DNA of 17,921 nt, taken from positions 1 to 17,921 of the forward strand of contig JALXCX010000280.1 in the NCBI GenBank assembly GCA_026990725.1, in the 5' to 3' direction. A model generated the notes under the pieces. It did not search any database, was not told the DNA's origin, and was given only the letters and a program-made list of their open reading frames with translations. This DNA comes from Desulfobulbaceae bacterium. GTDB taxonomy: Bacteria; Desulfobacterota; Desulfobulbia; Desulfobulbales; Desulfobulbaceae. Positions 7,992 to 15,081 of this stretch are shown piece by piece (the first letter of the stretch is position 1; each line of letters begins with the position of its first letter). Both the position numbers and the translations under genes were made by a program.

Positions 7992-9059
7992 ATGCCTGTA
8001 GAAAAAATAAACACAGTACACTCAGACATTCTGATAATCGGTGCGGGACCGGGCGGACTGGCGTGCGCCCGGGTTCTTGCAGAGCATGGCCGACAGGTTT
8101 TAGTTCTTGAAAGGAAACAGACCATTGGAGCAAAAGTTTGCGCCGGCGGTATAACCTGGGATGGATTGATTAACGTTGTCCCGGAAAGCCTGATTGAACG
8201 AGCTTTTTGTCGGCAATATGTTTATTCAAGCCGTCAAAAGGTTCTTGTTGCTGAAAAAAATCCTATAATAGCCACAATTAACAGAAAAAAACTGGGCCAG
8301 TGGATGGCGCAAAAGGCTCTGGATTCCGGAGCAAAAATCCTTACAGGAAGCCGGGTTACAGCCATAAAAGGGCATACTGTTCTTGTTCGTTCATCTTCTG
8401 GTAAGAGAAGAACAGAAATAACCTGCCAACATCTCATCGGGGCTGACGGGGCCTTGTCTCAAGTAAGAAAGAGTCTTGGCATACCAGTAAAACTTCTTGG
8501 CCCGGGTATTAATTATCAGCTAGCAGCCCAGGCGGAAAGAATGGAGTGGCACCTGAATACAAAACATTTTGGTTACGGTTATGGCTGGATATTCCCCCAT
8601 CGGGCAACTGTCTCCATAGGAGCGTATTGCCCCTGTGGCACCATGAGCGGGAAGCGCCTCAAGCAGAACCTGATTTCCTGGGCTGCCGGGAAGGGTTATT
8701 GTCTTGAAAAAGAAAAATGCCAGGCCGCAATGATAAATTATGATTACCAGGGATACGCCTTTGGGACGACCTGGCTTGTTGGTGATGCTGCAGGCCTTGC
8801 TTCCGGTCTGACCGGAGAGGGTATCTACCCGGCCATTGTTTCTGGAGATACCGTTGCCCGCAAGATTATTGACCCTGAAAACAGTGACAGGGCAATCACA
8901 GAGATGGTAAACAAACAACGGCAGCATCATACTGTTATTTCTCTTGCAAAAAAGCATCCTGCCCTCTGTTCACTGCTTATGGAAACTCTCATCTTTATGT
9001 TAAAATGCAAGATTATAAATTTTCATTCTCTTGAAATGGCTGCACCAAAGAAGAAGTAA
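7992..9059 (+). CDS. Geranylgeranyl-reductase-family FAD-dependent oxidoreductase
   Basis: A 355-aa flavoprotein. The N-terminal Rossmann motif is DILIIGAGPGGLACA (dinucleotide-binding GAGPGG at 17-22) with Glu40 at the end of the second strand. KVCAGGI (48-54) matches the CxGG site typical of the GGR/ChlP group. YGYGWIFP (195-202) and the second FAD motif GDAAGLASGLTGEGI (264-278) are classic for this family. These enzymes reduce isoprenoid double bonds in archaeal-type lipids, quinone tails or chlorophyll side chains. In a bacterium of this type the substrate may be a menaquinone or another polyprenyl compound (inference). The ATG at 7992 is used; a TTG two codons earlier is in frame. It stands 18 bases behind the CDF gene. 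No membrane segment is obvious, although the C-terminus is hydrophobic and then basic. Confidence 0.9.
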   Translation: MPVEKINTVHSDILIIGAGPGGLACARVLAEHGRQVLVLERKQTIGAKVCAGGITWDGLINVVPESLIERAFCRQYVYSSRQKVLVAEKNPIIATINRKKLGQWMAQKALDSGAKILTGSRVTAIKGHTVLVRSSSGKRRTEITCQHLIGADGALSQVRKSLGIPVKLLGPGINYQLAAQAERMEWHLNTKHFGYGYGWIFPHRATVSIGAYCPCGTMSGKRLKQNLISWAAGKGYCLEKEKCQAAMINYDYQGYAFGTTWLVGDAAGLASGLTGEGIYPAIVSGDTVARKIIDPENSDRAITEMVNKQRQHHTVISLAKKHPALCSLLMETLIFMLKCKIINFHSLEMAAPKKK

Positions 9060-9096
9060 AGCCGGCACGCTCTTCGTCCCTCTTGCCATTGCCGAT

Positions 9097-9129
9097 GTCC
9101 TGCATTAGAATAATTTTTATGCTCAGGAC
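9097..9129. other. Inverted repeat upstream of the cytochrome operon
   Basis: GTCCTG (9097-9102) pairs with CAGGAC (9124-9129). The adjacent CAT/ATG can extend the stem after a two-base bulge, leaving an AT-rich loop. It lies in the 169-base gap after the flavoprotein gene and 100 bases before the cytochrome start. It has no following T tract, so it may be an operator or a leader hairpin. No clear promoter boxes were found nearby. Confidence 0.3.
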
Positions 9130-9228
9130 AAAGCCCGTGTAATAAAGAATGAACCACATTGCCCCTAATGACGGGATATCACTCGTTTTGACTCCACAAA
9201 GACAGGGGCTTGACCCAAGAATATAAAA

Positions 9229-9501
9229 ATGGAACCTAAAAAAAACATACTCCTTTATAATATTATCTTTGTGTTTGTCTGTGTGGGCCTGTTCCTTTTC
9301 CTCTGGAACGCTCCTCCTGAAACAACAAAACACCTGCCCGATAACGAGGATCACGCACGTTTTATGGACATGGGCAAAAAGGAAGCAGAAAAATTCTGCA
9401 ACGACTGTCATGGACCAGGCAAGATAGCGCCCCTTCCAGAAGAGCACCCGCCCAAATATCGCTGCCTTTTTTGTCATAAACGCGACAACCAAGGGATGTA
9501 G
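9229..9501 (+). CDS. Small membrane-anchored diheme c-type cytochrome
   Basis: A 90-aa protein with a single hydrophobic segment (about residues 8-26) that would hold it in the inner membrane with the rest in the periplasm. Two heme attachment sites are present: CNDCH (57-61) and CLFCH (79-83). Histidines 35, 42 and 73 are available as distal ligands, so bis-His hemes are possible. The sequence HPPKYRCLFCHKR recalls short multiheme electron carriers. It probably shuttles electrons between the quinone pool and a periplasmic partner, but no partner enzyme lies in the window. The ATG at 9229 has only a weak A-rich leader. The next gene starts three bases after its stop, suggesting translational coupling with the PPSR gene. 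Confidence 0.87.
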   Translation: MEPKKNILLYNIIFVFVCVGLFLFLWNAPPETTKHLPDNEDHARFMDMGKKEAEKFCNDCHGPGKIAPLPEEHPPKYRCLFCHKRDNQGM

Positions 9502-9504
9502 GTC

Positions 9505-10329
9505 ATGTGGAACATTAAAGACGTTTACTACGTATCTGATTCAACTGCATTACTCACTGAGGATATGGGCAAATCTCTGCTCTGTCAATTTCCTGAAATT
9601 GGCTTTAATGATGAAAAAATCCCCTTTGTCAGGTCTGTGAGTGAAGCAGAAAAGGCCCTGAAGCGGATAAAAGAGCAGTCTGGCGGGTTGTATCCTGTCG
9701 TTTTTTGTACCATTATGGACAAAAAGGTCCGTAGCGTGTTTGATTGCGCCGAGATTGAAACGATTGATCTGTACGGTGGATTTCTCGATAAGCTGGAAAG
9801 AATTCTTGAAGCTCAAGCCTTACGGGAACCTGGCTTTTTCCGGCATAGTGACGACTCAAAAGCGGATGAACGTGTTGAGGCTATTCATTACTCGATTGAA
9901 CACGATGACGGTCAAAAAACCAGTGAATATAATGAAGCAGAAATTATTCTTGTAGGGGTTTCCCGAACCGGAAAGACACCTGTCAGTGTTTACCTGGCGA
10001 CTCATATGGGTTTGAAAGCAGCAAATTTTGCCCTGACCTCAGATCATCTGGATGCCTTTACCCTGCCAGCCGATATCGTCCATAATCGAGATCGGGCTGT
10101 TGGCCTGACAATCTCAGCACAATTTCTTCATAAAATAAGACAAAAAAGATACCCGGACAGCAATTACGCCAAACTATCCACCTGCACAACCGAGCTGAAG
10201 CAGGCTGAACAGCTGTTTATGCAGCATGGTATAAAAACTATAAAAAGTGATGGGAAATCAATAGAAGAGCTGTCTGTTCAGGTCACACAGCTGCTCGGTA
10301 TTTCCAAGAAAAAATGGAGGCGCTATTAA
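9505..10329 (+). CDS. PPSR-family kinase/pyrophosphorylase (PEP synthase or PPDK regulatory protein)
   Basis: A 274-aa member of the DUF299 family. The N-terminus VYYVSDSTALLTEDMGKSLL is the family opening. EAIHYSIEHDDGQ (125-137) and the nucleotide loop GVSRTGKTPVSVYLA (151-165) are diagnostic, and VGLTISAQFLHKIRQKR and the C-terminal helix complete the fold. Characterised members both inactivate phosphoenolpyruvate synthase or pyruvate,phosphate dikinase by ADP-dependent phosphorylation of a threonine and reactivate it by phosphate-dependent removal with pyrophosphate release. The target enzyme is not in this window, so which of the two it regulates is unknown. It begins three bases after the cytochrome gene. 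Its TAA shares one base with the ATG of the following dehydratase. Confidence 0.92.
   Translation: MWNIKDVYYVSDSTALLTEDMGKSLLCQFPEIGFNDEKIPFVRSVSEAEKALKRIKEQSGGLYPVVFCTIMDKKVRSVFDCAEIETIDLYGGFLDKLERILEAQALREPGFFRHSDDSKADERVEAIHYSIEHDDGQKTSEYNEAEIILVGVSRTGKTPVSVYLATHMGLKAANFALTSDHLDAFTLPADIVHNRDRAVGLTISAQFLHKIRQKRYPDSNYAKLSTCTTELKQAEQLFMQHGIKTIKSDGKSIEELSVQVTQLLGISKKKWRRY
10316..10320 (+). promoter_or_regulatory. Ribosome binding site deciding the dehydratase start
   Basis: GGAGG at 10316-10320 lies inside the end of the PPSR gene, eight bases before the ATG at 10329. An earlier in-frame ATG at 10314 overlaps this site and has no ribosome site of its own, so 10329 is the better start. The TAATG junction implies translational coupling. 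Confidence 0.75.
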
Positions 10330-11297
10330 TGACCACCTCAACTGGCCTGCATGATATTATCTGCGCCCGAACCAACGTGTACAGGTATCTCAAGCCCACA
10401 CCGCTCTATCATTATCCGACCTTACGTCAACTGGTTGGCACGGACACCTGGATAAAACATGAGAATCATCAACCGGTAGGCGCTTTTAAAGTTCGCGGCG
10501 GCCTGCATCTTGCCGCAAGTCTTACCGAAAACCAAAAAAAAGGGGGTTTATACACGGCCTCAACCGGCAATCATGGTCAGTCTATCGCTTTTGCGGCCCG
10601 GGCTTTTGGTCTTGCAGCCACCATCGCTGTGCCTGAAGGGGCCAACAGGGGAAAAATCGCTGCCATGCGTTCTCTTGGAGCGGAAGTCGTGACCCATGGT
10701 GCAGATTTTGATACTGCCCGGGAATGGATAAAAGAGATTGCCAGTCAGAAGAGCGGATATTTTGTCGGCCCCACAGATGAGCCTCTCATCCAGGGTGTCG
10801 GCACCTATGGCCTCGAAATCATGGAAGACCTTCCGGAAACTGATGTTATAATTGTTCCGGTAGGTGCAGGTTCCGGAGTCTGCGGAACAGCCATTGCGGC
10901 CAAAACTATAAAACCAGATATAACAATAATAGGTGTTCAGTCTGCCCAGGCCCCCACCCAGCAGAAATGCTGGAAAAAAAGGTCAATGGAACAGGGAAGC
11001 ATGGCCACCATTGCCGAAGGGTTAGCCACCAGGGTTGCCTTTGATAACACCCAGCAACTGATGCGTAAGTATCTGGATGATTTTTTGCTGGTGGATGACC
11101 GGGCAATTGAGCAGGCCGTGTACCTGCTGCTTGAACATACCCATAACGTAGCAGAAGAAGCAGGAGCCGCTTCACTTGCTGGTGCGTTACAGATAAAAAA
11201 CCAGCTGGCTGGTAAAAATGTTGTTCTGGTTCTAAGCGGAGGCAATATCACGGCCCAAAGATTACAATACATCCTGACTGAGTATAATAAATGTTGA
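10329..11297 (+). CDS. Threonine/serine dehydratase-like PLP enzyme (fold type II)
   Basis: A 322-aa single-domain enzyme. PVGAFKVRGG (49-58) contains the PLP Schiff-base lysine (Lys54). STGNHGQS (78-85) is the substrate/PLP ring loop, PVGAGSG (177-183) binds the PLP phosphate, and LSGGNI near the C-terminus contacts the pyridine nitrogen. The layout matches catabolic threonine dehydratase, serine racemase and related ureido/diamino-acid dehydratases. No C-terminal ACT domain is present, so it is not the feedback-regulated biosynthetic IlvA type. The likely reaction is deamination of Thr or Ser to 2-oxobutyrate or pyruvate. Coupling to a PEP-synthase/PPDK regulator would fit pyruvate metabolism (inference). 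Its end overlaps the following small gene by seven bases. Confidence 0.87.
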   Translation: MTTSTGLHDIICARTNVYRYLKPTPLYHYPTLRQLVGTDTWIKHENHQPVGAFKVRGGLHLAASLTENQKKGGLYTASTGNHGQSIAFAARAFGLAATIAVPEGANRGKIAAMRSLGAEVVTHGADFDTAREWIKEIASQKSGYFVGPTDEPLIQGVGTYGLEIMEDLPETDVIIVPVGAGSGVCGTAIAAKTIKPDITIIGVQSAQAPTQQKCWKKRSMEQGSMATIAEGLATRVAFDNTQQLMRKYLDDFLLVDDRAIEQAVYLLLEHTHNVAEEAGAASLAGALQIKNQLAGKNVVLVLSGGNITAQRLQYILTEYNKC

Positions 11298-11512
11298 AAT
11301 GGACAGACTCTATTCCGCTGCCCCTGCTTGTGCTTGCGGCCCTCTTTCTTGGAGGAGCACCCTTTGTCCCGGAGCCGCATCTTGTTGAAAAGTTGAGAAT
11401 GCTGCTTCAGGGATCGTTGTCAAAACCTCTTGATATCTTTGACCTCATATACCACGCAACACCGTTAACACTGCTTGTACTGAAACTTTTGCGAACAAGA
11501 CAAAAACAATAA
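11291..11512 (+). CDS. Conserved 73-aa membrane protein (family often labelled 'RND transporter')
   Basis: A small protein with an N-terminal hydrophobic segment (about 9-24), the conserved middle APFVPEPHLVEKLRML, an IFDLIYHATPL segment that enters a second hydrophobic stretch, and a basic tail. I recognise this pattern as a recurring proteobacterial small-protein family. It is sometimes annotated as an RND transporter although it is far too short to be one. Its function is unknown. The ATG at 11291 overlaps the last two codons of the dehydratase and its stop by seven bases, which supports it being a translated member of the same operon. Confidence 0.72.
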   Translation: MLKWTDSIPLPLLVLAALFLGGAPFVPEPHLVEKLRMLLQGSLSKPLDIFDLIYHATPLTLLVLKLLRTRQKQ

Positions 11513-11611
11513 TTGTTCTGGACCAGACTGTTTAATCTATTCAGTGCTTTTTTTCCTGCCTGAACACAGGATGCAATAAATGACATTGAGCCCAAAACAA
11601 CGGAAAACAAC

Positions 11612-12457
11612 ATGAAAGAAGTAAATATTTTAGATAGTCCAGAAGCCCAACAGCTGCTCTTTCATCCGCGAACGACAAAAGAATCGCCAGCTCCAGAACA
11701 TGGCCAGAATTTGACCGTTGAAGTTGAAAAAGATATACACATAGGCTGCCGTCTGTTCACCGCAGATAAATCTGCGCCCACCATTTTATTTTTTCACGGT
11801 AACGGTGAAATAGTCGAGGATTATGATGAAATTGCGCCAATGTATTTACAGCAGAATATCAATTTTCTGATTGCTGATTTTCGTGGCTATGGCTGGAGTA
11901 ACGGGAAGCCGTCTTTTTCCTCATTGCTCAGTGATTCCCTTGTTTTGTATACACAGCTCAAAAAATATCTGGCAGATAATCAGTACAGCCCTGCCCTGTT
12001 CATCATGGGGCGGTCTTTGGGCTCTGCCAGTGCGATTGAGATTGTCTCAACCTATAATGATGATATTACGGGTTTGATTATTGAAAGTGGTTTTGCAGAA
12101 ACCCTGCCCCTTGCTCAAACACTTGGAATAGATTTATCAGCCATGCATATTTCCGAAGAGCAGACATTTAATAATGGACAGAAAATTAAAAAGGTCACCA
12201 AGCCGACCTTTCTCCTCCATGGGCAGCTTGACGAACTGATCCCCCTCTGGCAATCAGAAAAGCTGCATGCCGAATGCGGGGCGAGATCCAAGGAGTTACA
12301 GGTTGTCCCTGGAGCAGACCACAATTCTCTTATTGCGATTGGTGGCATGTATTATTTTCAGGCTATCAATCAATTTATTGTTAAAGCAAGCGGAGCCGAT
12401 GATTGGCGGAAACGCCGAAGAAAATTTAAAACAAAAACAAAAAAAGCAAGTTTATGA
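11612..12457 (+). CDS. Alpha/beta-fold hydrolase (serine hydrolase)
   Basis: A 281-aa cytoplasmic protein with no signal peptide. The oxyanion motif is FFHGNGE (60-66) and the nucleophile elbow is GRSLGS (133-138, Ser135). The acid is Asp207 in GQLDELIP and the base His237 in GADHNS. DFRGYGWSNGKP (89-100) is typical of the ABHD13/BEM46-like group and of dienelactone-hydrolase-like enzymes. Substrate is unknown; esterase or thioesterase activity is plausible. The C-terminus ends in a strongly basic Lys/Arg tail (KRRRKFKTKTKK) that might bind nucleic acid or membrane. The start ATG at 11612 has a weak GGA about nine bases upstream. Its last bases overlap the next gene in an ATGA junction. Confidence 0.88.
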   Translation: MKEVNILDSPEAQQLLFHPRTTKESPAPEHGQNLTVEVEKDIHIGCRLFTADKSAPTILFFHGNGEIVEDYDEIAPMYLQQNINFLIADFRGYGWSNGKPSFSSLLSDSLVLYTQLKKYLADNQYSPALFIMGRSLGSASAIEIVSTYNDDITGLIIESGFAETLPLAQTLGIDLSAMHISEEQTFNNGQKIKKVTKPTFLLHGQLDELIPLWQSEKLHAECGARSKELQVVPGADHNSLIAIGGMYYFQAINQFIVKASGADDWRKRRRKFKTKTKKASL

Positions 12458-12945
12458 CGGAAAAACGAAGTGATTACCTGTCCTGGGACGAATATTTCAT
12501 GTCCGTTGCCCTGCTGTCCGGATTGCGCTCCAAAGATCCCAGTACGCAGGTTGGTGCCTGTGTGGCCAACGATCAAAACAAAATTGTTGGCGTCGGCTAC
12601 AACGGATTCCCACTGGGATGCTCTGATGACGAACTTCCCTGGAGCCGTGAGGGCCAGTACCTTGACACCAAATATCCTTACGTCTGCCACGCCGAACTCA
12701 ATGCTGTTCTTAACTCCATCTCCTGTGACCTTCGCGGTTGCCGCATTTATGTTGCGCTGTTTCCCTGTAATGAATGCACTAAAGTGATTATACAATCCGG
12801 GATCAGGGAAATTGTCTACCTCTCTGATAAATATAAAACAACTGATCCCGTCAAAGCTTCCAAATTAATGCTTGAAAAGTCCCAAACAACCTATCGGCAG
12901 TTTATTCCTGAACGGAAATCACTTAAACTTTCGTTTACTGATTAA
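12454..12945 (+). CDS. dCMP deaminase-like zinc deaminase (ComEB family)
   Basis: A 163-aa member of the cytidine/deoxycytidylate deaminase superfamily. The zinc and proton-shuttle site is CHAELNAV (His79, Glu81), with the second half PCNECTK supplying Cys105 and Cys108. The N-terminal SWDEYFMSVALLSGLRSKDPSTQVGAC is characteristic of dCMP deaminases, as are the GYNGFP loop and the DELPW segment. The reaction would be dCMP to dUMP, feeding thymidylate synthesis. The ATG overlaps the hydrolase stop by four bases (ATGA), so the two are likely translated together. Length is normal for the family. Activity on other cytosine substrates cannot be excluded. Confidence 0.9.
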   Translation: MTEKRSDYLSWDEYFMSVALLSGLRSKDPSTQVGACVANDQNKIVGVGYNGFPLGCSDDELPWSREGQYLDTKYPYVCHAELNAVLNSISCDLRGCRIYVALFPCNECTKVIIQSGIREIVYLSDKYKTTDPVKASKLMLEKSQTTYRQFIPERKSLKLSFTD

Positions 12946-13043
12946 ACTCTTTCTGATAATGATTGCAGGGGTCTGGAGCTTGGCTTTAAATTGTAAATTT
13001 ACCAAAAAATATCTTTTCAACCTTTCCCCTTCATGTCATAGTG

Positions 13044-13072
13044 TGGACAGTAAGTGGATTTTTAACTAAAAA
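13044..13072 (+). promoter_or_regulatory. Candidate sigma-70 promoter for the polysaccharide export genes
   Basis: TGGACA (13044-13049) and TAAAAA (13067-13072) are separated by 17 bases, matching five and four of the six consensus bases. This would give a short leader of about 22 bases to the ATG at 13102. A perfect inverted repeat TAAATT-3-AATTTA (12987-13001) lies 43 bases upstream and might be an operator. This is pattern-based only. Confidence 0.4.
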
Positions 13073-13101
13073 TTCATAACATACGCTCAAAACAGGTCAT
13101 T

Positions 13102-13488
13102 ATGAAAAAAAACATCTTGATCATTCTGTGCCTTCTCCTGGCTGTTCCTTCCTTGGTGCTTGCCGACTGGGCTGAAACCTTTATCAATAATTATAATAAG
13201 CTGGGCCTTGACCGCTCGGTTGAAATTGCGCTTGCAGACAATGTAACGCCTGAAGCAATCATAGACCTGGCCATAAACAATGACGAGATCAACAATAAAG
13301 CTACTTTTAAGGCTCTTTATTGTGCTGGCGCAAATCGGGACGAGATTCATGATGCTGCTGTTAAACTCCATGTCTCCGAGGTGGAACTTGCCAAAGCCCT
13401 TGAAGAAAGTATAGCAGAATGTGCCTCGCCTCTCGTGCTGGATGACCGAGACAATACAGGTATCCTTGCCAGCCCCTCCAGACCGTAA
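13102..13488 (+). CDS. Small secreted helical protein of unknown function in polysaccharide export locus
   Basis: A 128-aa protein with a clear signal peptide: MKKN, a hydrophobic core, then cleavage after LVLA (residue 21). The mature part (about 107 aa) is mostly helical and acidic. Segments around 40-60, 69-85 and 86-103 look like degenerate repeats of a short helix, turn and helix (ALADNVTPEAIIDLA, ALYCAGANRDEIHDAA, AVKLHVSEVELAKAL). Mature cysteines 74 and 107 could form a disulfide. The C-terminal 20 residues appear disordered. An AGG ribosome site lies close to the ATG. The gene is only eight bases before the outer-membrane barrel gene, which suggests a periplasmic partner of the export machinery. 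I do not recognise a named family; the function is unknown. Confidence 0.82.
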   Translation: MKKNILIILCLLLAVPSLVLADWAETFINNYNKLGLDRSVEIALADNVTPEAIIDLAINNDEINNKATFKALYCAGANRDEIHDAAVKLHVSEVELAKALEESIAECASPLVLDDRDNTGILASPSRP

Positions 13489-13496
13489 GAACAAAC

Positions 13497-14909
13497 GTGA
13501 AACAGAAAAAAGCATTTGTCATTTTCTTTTCCGCAATTATCACGATCCCCTCTATTGCTACAGCTGCTGGTAATGTTTCACAGGGAACATTCAACGCCCT
13601 TCATCCATTTACCAACCGCAAAACTGAAATTACTGTAGAGCCGCTGACCAAAAAACCAATAGATGTACCGGGTGTTGTAAAAGATACTCCGACTAAGGCA
13701 AAAAGTATCACGTCCAATCATCAAATCTTTGGCCATCGAGGGGGGTATTTCCATTCCTCGCTTGGTATTGATTTTGAGTATACCGATAATTTGTACAATG
13801 TGGATGAGAACAAACAGGACAACTGGCTGACAGAAATAGCACCATCTGTCTGGCTGACGGTTCCCAGAAGATCCAGAGTCCCTCTCCACGTGGCCCCTCA
13901 TAACACCTCTGTGGGCGGCATGCAGTTTTCCCAGCCTGAAAACTATTTTTTTAACAAATACCAGTTGTACCTTGGCGCAGGGCTTGACTTTAAAGATTAT
14001 TCCGAAAATTCCTCACTCAATGCCACGGACGGAAAGCTCGAAGGCCTGTTGCAATACAATCTAACACAAAACCTGACCCTGGCCCTTATGGACAGATTTA
14101 CCCGGAGTCAGGATATGTTTAATCTGACAAACGCGACCTCAAACAATCAGCGAATTTATGATTCCAACATAGTAACGGTTGGGGCGGACTGGCAAATTTC
14201 CGAAAAATTTTCAACCAGGCTAGATTATAATCATTTTGAACTGAACTATGATGACGAAGTCAATCGTTTTTTTGACCGGGCTGACAATGGTTTTGATTTT
14301 TATTTCTTTTATGACTACAGCCTGAAAACAAATTTCTTTATCCAGTACCGTTATCTTGTTGCCGACTATGACAAAAATGATGACAGGGGTTTTATTTACG
14401 ATAACGATAACACTTTTATTTATGGTGGTATTAACTGGAAACCGACCGTTAAAACCACATTCATGGCCAAGGCAGGATATCAGAATGTTGATTACGACAA
14501 CCCCGTTCTGACAGATTCACCCAATATTTTTTCTTTTGAAATTCAGGCAAACTGGAAGGCAACAGTTAAAACGTCATTGCTTCTTGATGCCACATATAAT
14601 GTTGAGCAGACAGACAGTTATGGAGCGCTGAACAAGAAAGTCTTTTCAGGCAGACTTGGTTATCAGCAGAGATTTTCAAATCGATTCAGAGGAATGCTCA
14701 ATATCATCTATGAAAATTCTGACTATAACCAATTTGACGGCACCCCCAGAGAAGATGACCGCTTCTACTTTAAGCCCGAACTGCAATACGCATTCCGCAG
14801 GTGGCTGACCGGCGAGCTTTCCTACACGTTTGATTCAAAAGATTCCAGCAAAGATTACCTTGACTACGAATCAAACATTTTCAGGTTCGGCTTGAAAGCA
14901 ACGTTTTAA
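13497..14909 (+). CDS. Outer-membrane beta-barrel protein of exopolysaccharide locus (BBP2_2 / PF10082-like)
   Basis: A 470-aa protein starting at GTG (13497). The signal peptide MKQKKAFVIFFSAIITIPSIATA ends near residues 23-24. After a short linker the sequence alternates polar and aromatic residues in many amphipathic strands (e.g. SSLGIDFEYTDNLYNV, FIQYRYLVADYDK, LTGELSYTFDS) rich in Tyr, Asp and Asn, and it ends FRFGLKATF. A terminal Phe is typical of BAM-inserted barrels. This matches 'putative beta-barrel porin 2' proteins found in exopolysaccharide and exosortase loci. It may be the outer-membrane exit or a surface anchor for the polymer. No alternative ATG start near the signal peptide is seen. 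It sits 8 bases after the small secreted gene and 172 bases before the SLBB gene. Confidence 0.87.
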   Translation: MKQKKAFVIFFSAIITIPSIATAAGNVSQGTFNALHPFTNRKTEITVEPLTKKPIDVPGVVKDTPTKAKSITSNHQIFGHRGGYFHSSLGIDFEYTDNLYNVDENKQDNWLTEIAPSVWLTVPRRSRVPLHVAPHNTSVGGMQFSQPENYFFNKYQLYLGAGLDFKDYSENSSLNATDGKLEGLLQYNLTQNLTLALMDRFTRSQDMFNLTNATSNNQRIYDSNIVTVGADWQISEKFSTRLDYNHFELNYDDEVNRFFDRADNGFDFYFFYDYSLKTNFFIQYRYLVADYDKNDDRGFIYDNDNTFIYGGINWKPTVKTTFMAKAGYQNVDYDNPVLTDSPNIFSFEIQANWKATVKTSLLLDATYNVEQTDSYGALNKKVFSGRLGYQQRFSNRFRGMLNIIYENSDYNQFDGTPREDDRFYFKPELQYAFRRWLTGELSYTFDSKDSSKDYLDYESNIFRFGLKATF

Positions 14910-14990
14910 GCCAGCCCTGGCAACTGCGCTGATTACTCCTGTAAACTTGTCCCCATTCTCCTTTTATTCACTGCATGCTTAATAAATACC

Positions 14991-14999
14991 TGCTATAAT
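14991..14999 (+). promoter_or_regulatory. Extended -10 promoter upstream of the SLBB export gene
   Basis: TGCTATAAT (TGn followed by a perfect TATAAT at 14994-14999) is an extended -10 element. No good -35 box lies 16-18 bases upstream, which extended -10 promoters tolerate. Transcription would begin near 15006, leaving a leader of about 75 bases before the ATG at 15082. This suggests that the SLBB/kinase genes have their own promoter separate from the barrel gene. Confidence 0.55.
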
Positions 15000-15081
15000 T
15001 CGATTCAAAAGAGAGCTATCTGTTTAGATATTTCAGCATTGGAAAATGTATTGAGTTTGTCCTGATAATTATTTCAACCCT

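Noticed and set aside
9013..9492. 159-codon minus-strand frame across the flavoprotein end and the cytochrome gene
   Set aside because: It is antisense to the cytochrome gene, which has two clear heme sites, and resembles no family. A shorter start at its internal Met has a possible AGGGG site but overlaps the flavoprotein end.
10314..10328. ATG at 10314 as dehydratase start
   Set aside because: GGAGG overlaps this ATG and is spaced correctly for the ATG at 10329 instead.
12970..13000. Possible sigma-54 promoter near CTTGGCTTTAAATTG
   Set aside because: The GG and GC elements are not spaced or conserved as required (TGGCAC-N5-TTGCW).
14916..14931. GCCAG/CTGGC hairpin after the barrel gene as a terminator
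   Set aside because: The stem is only about four pairs with a minimal loop and no T tract follows.
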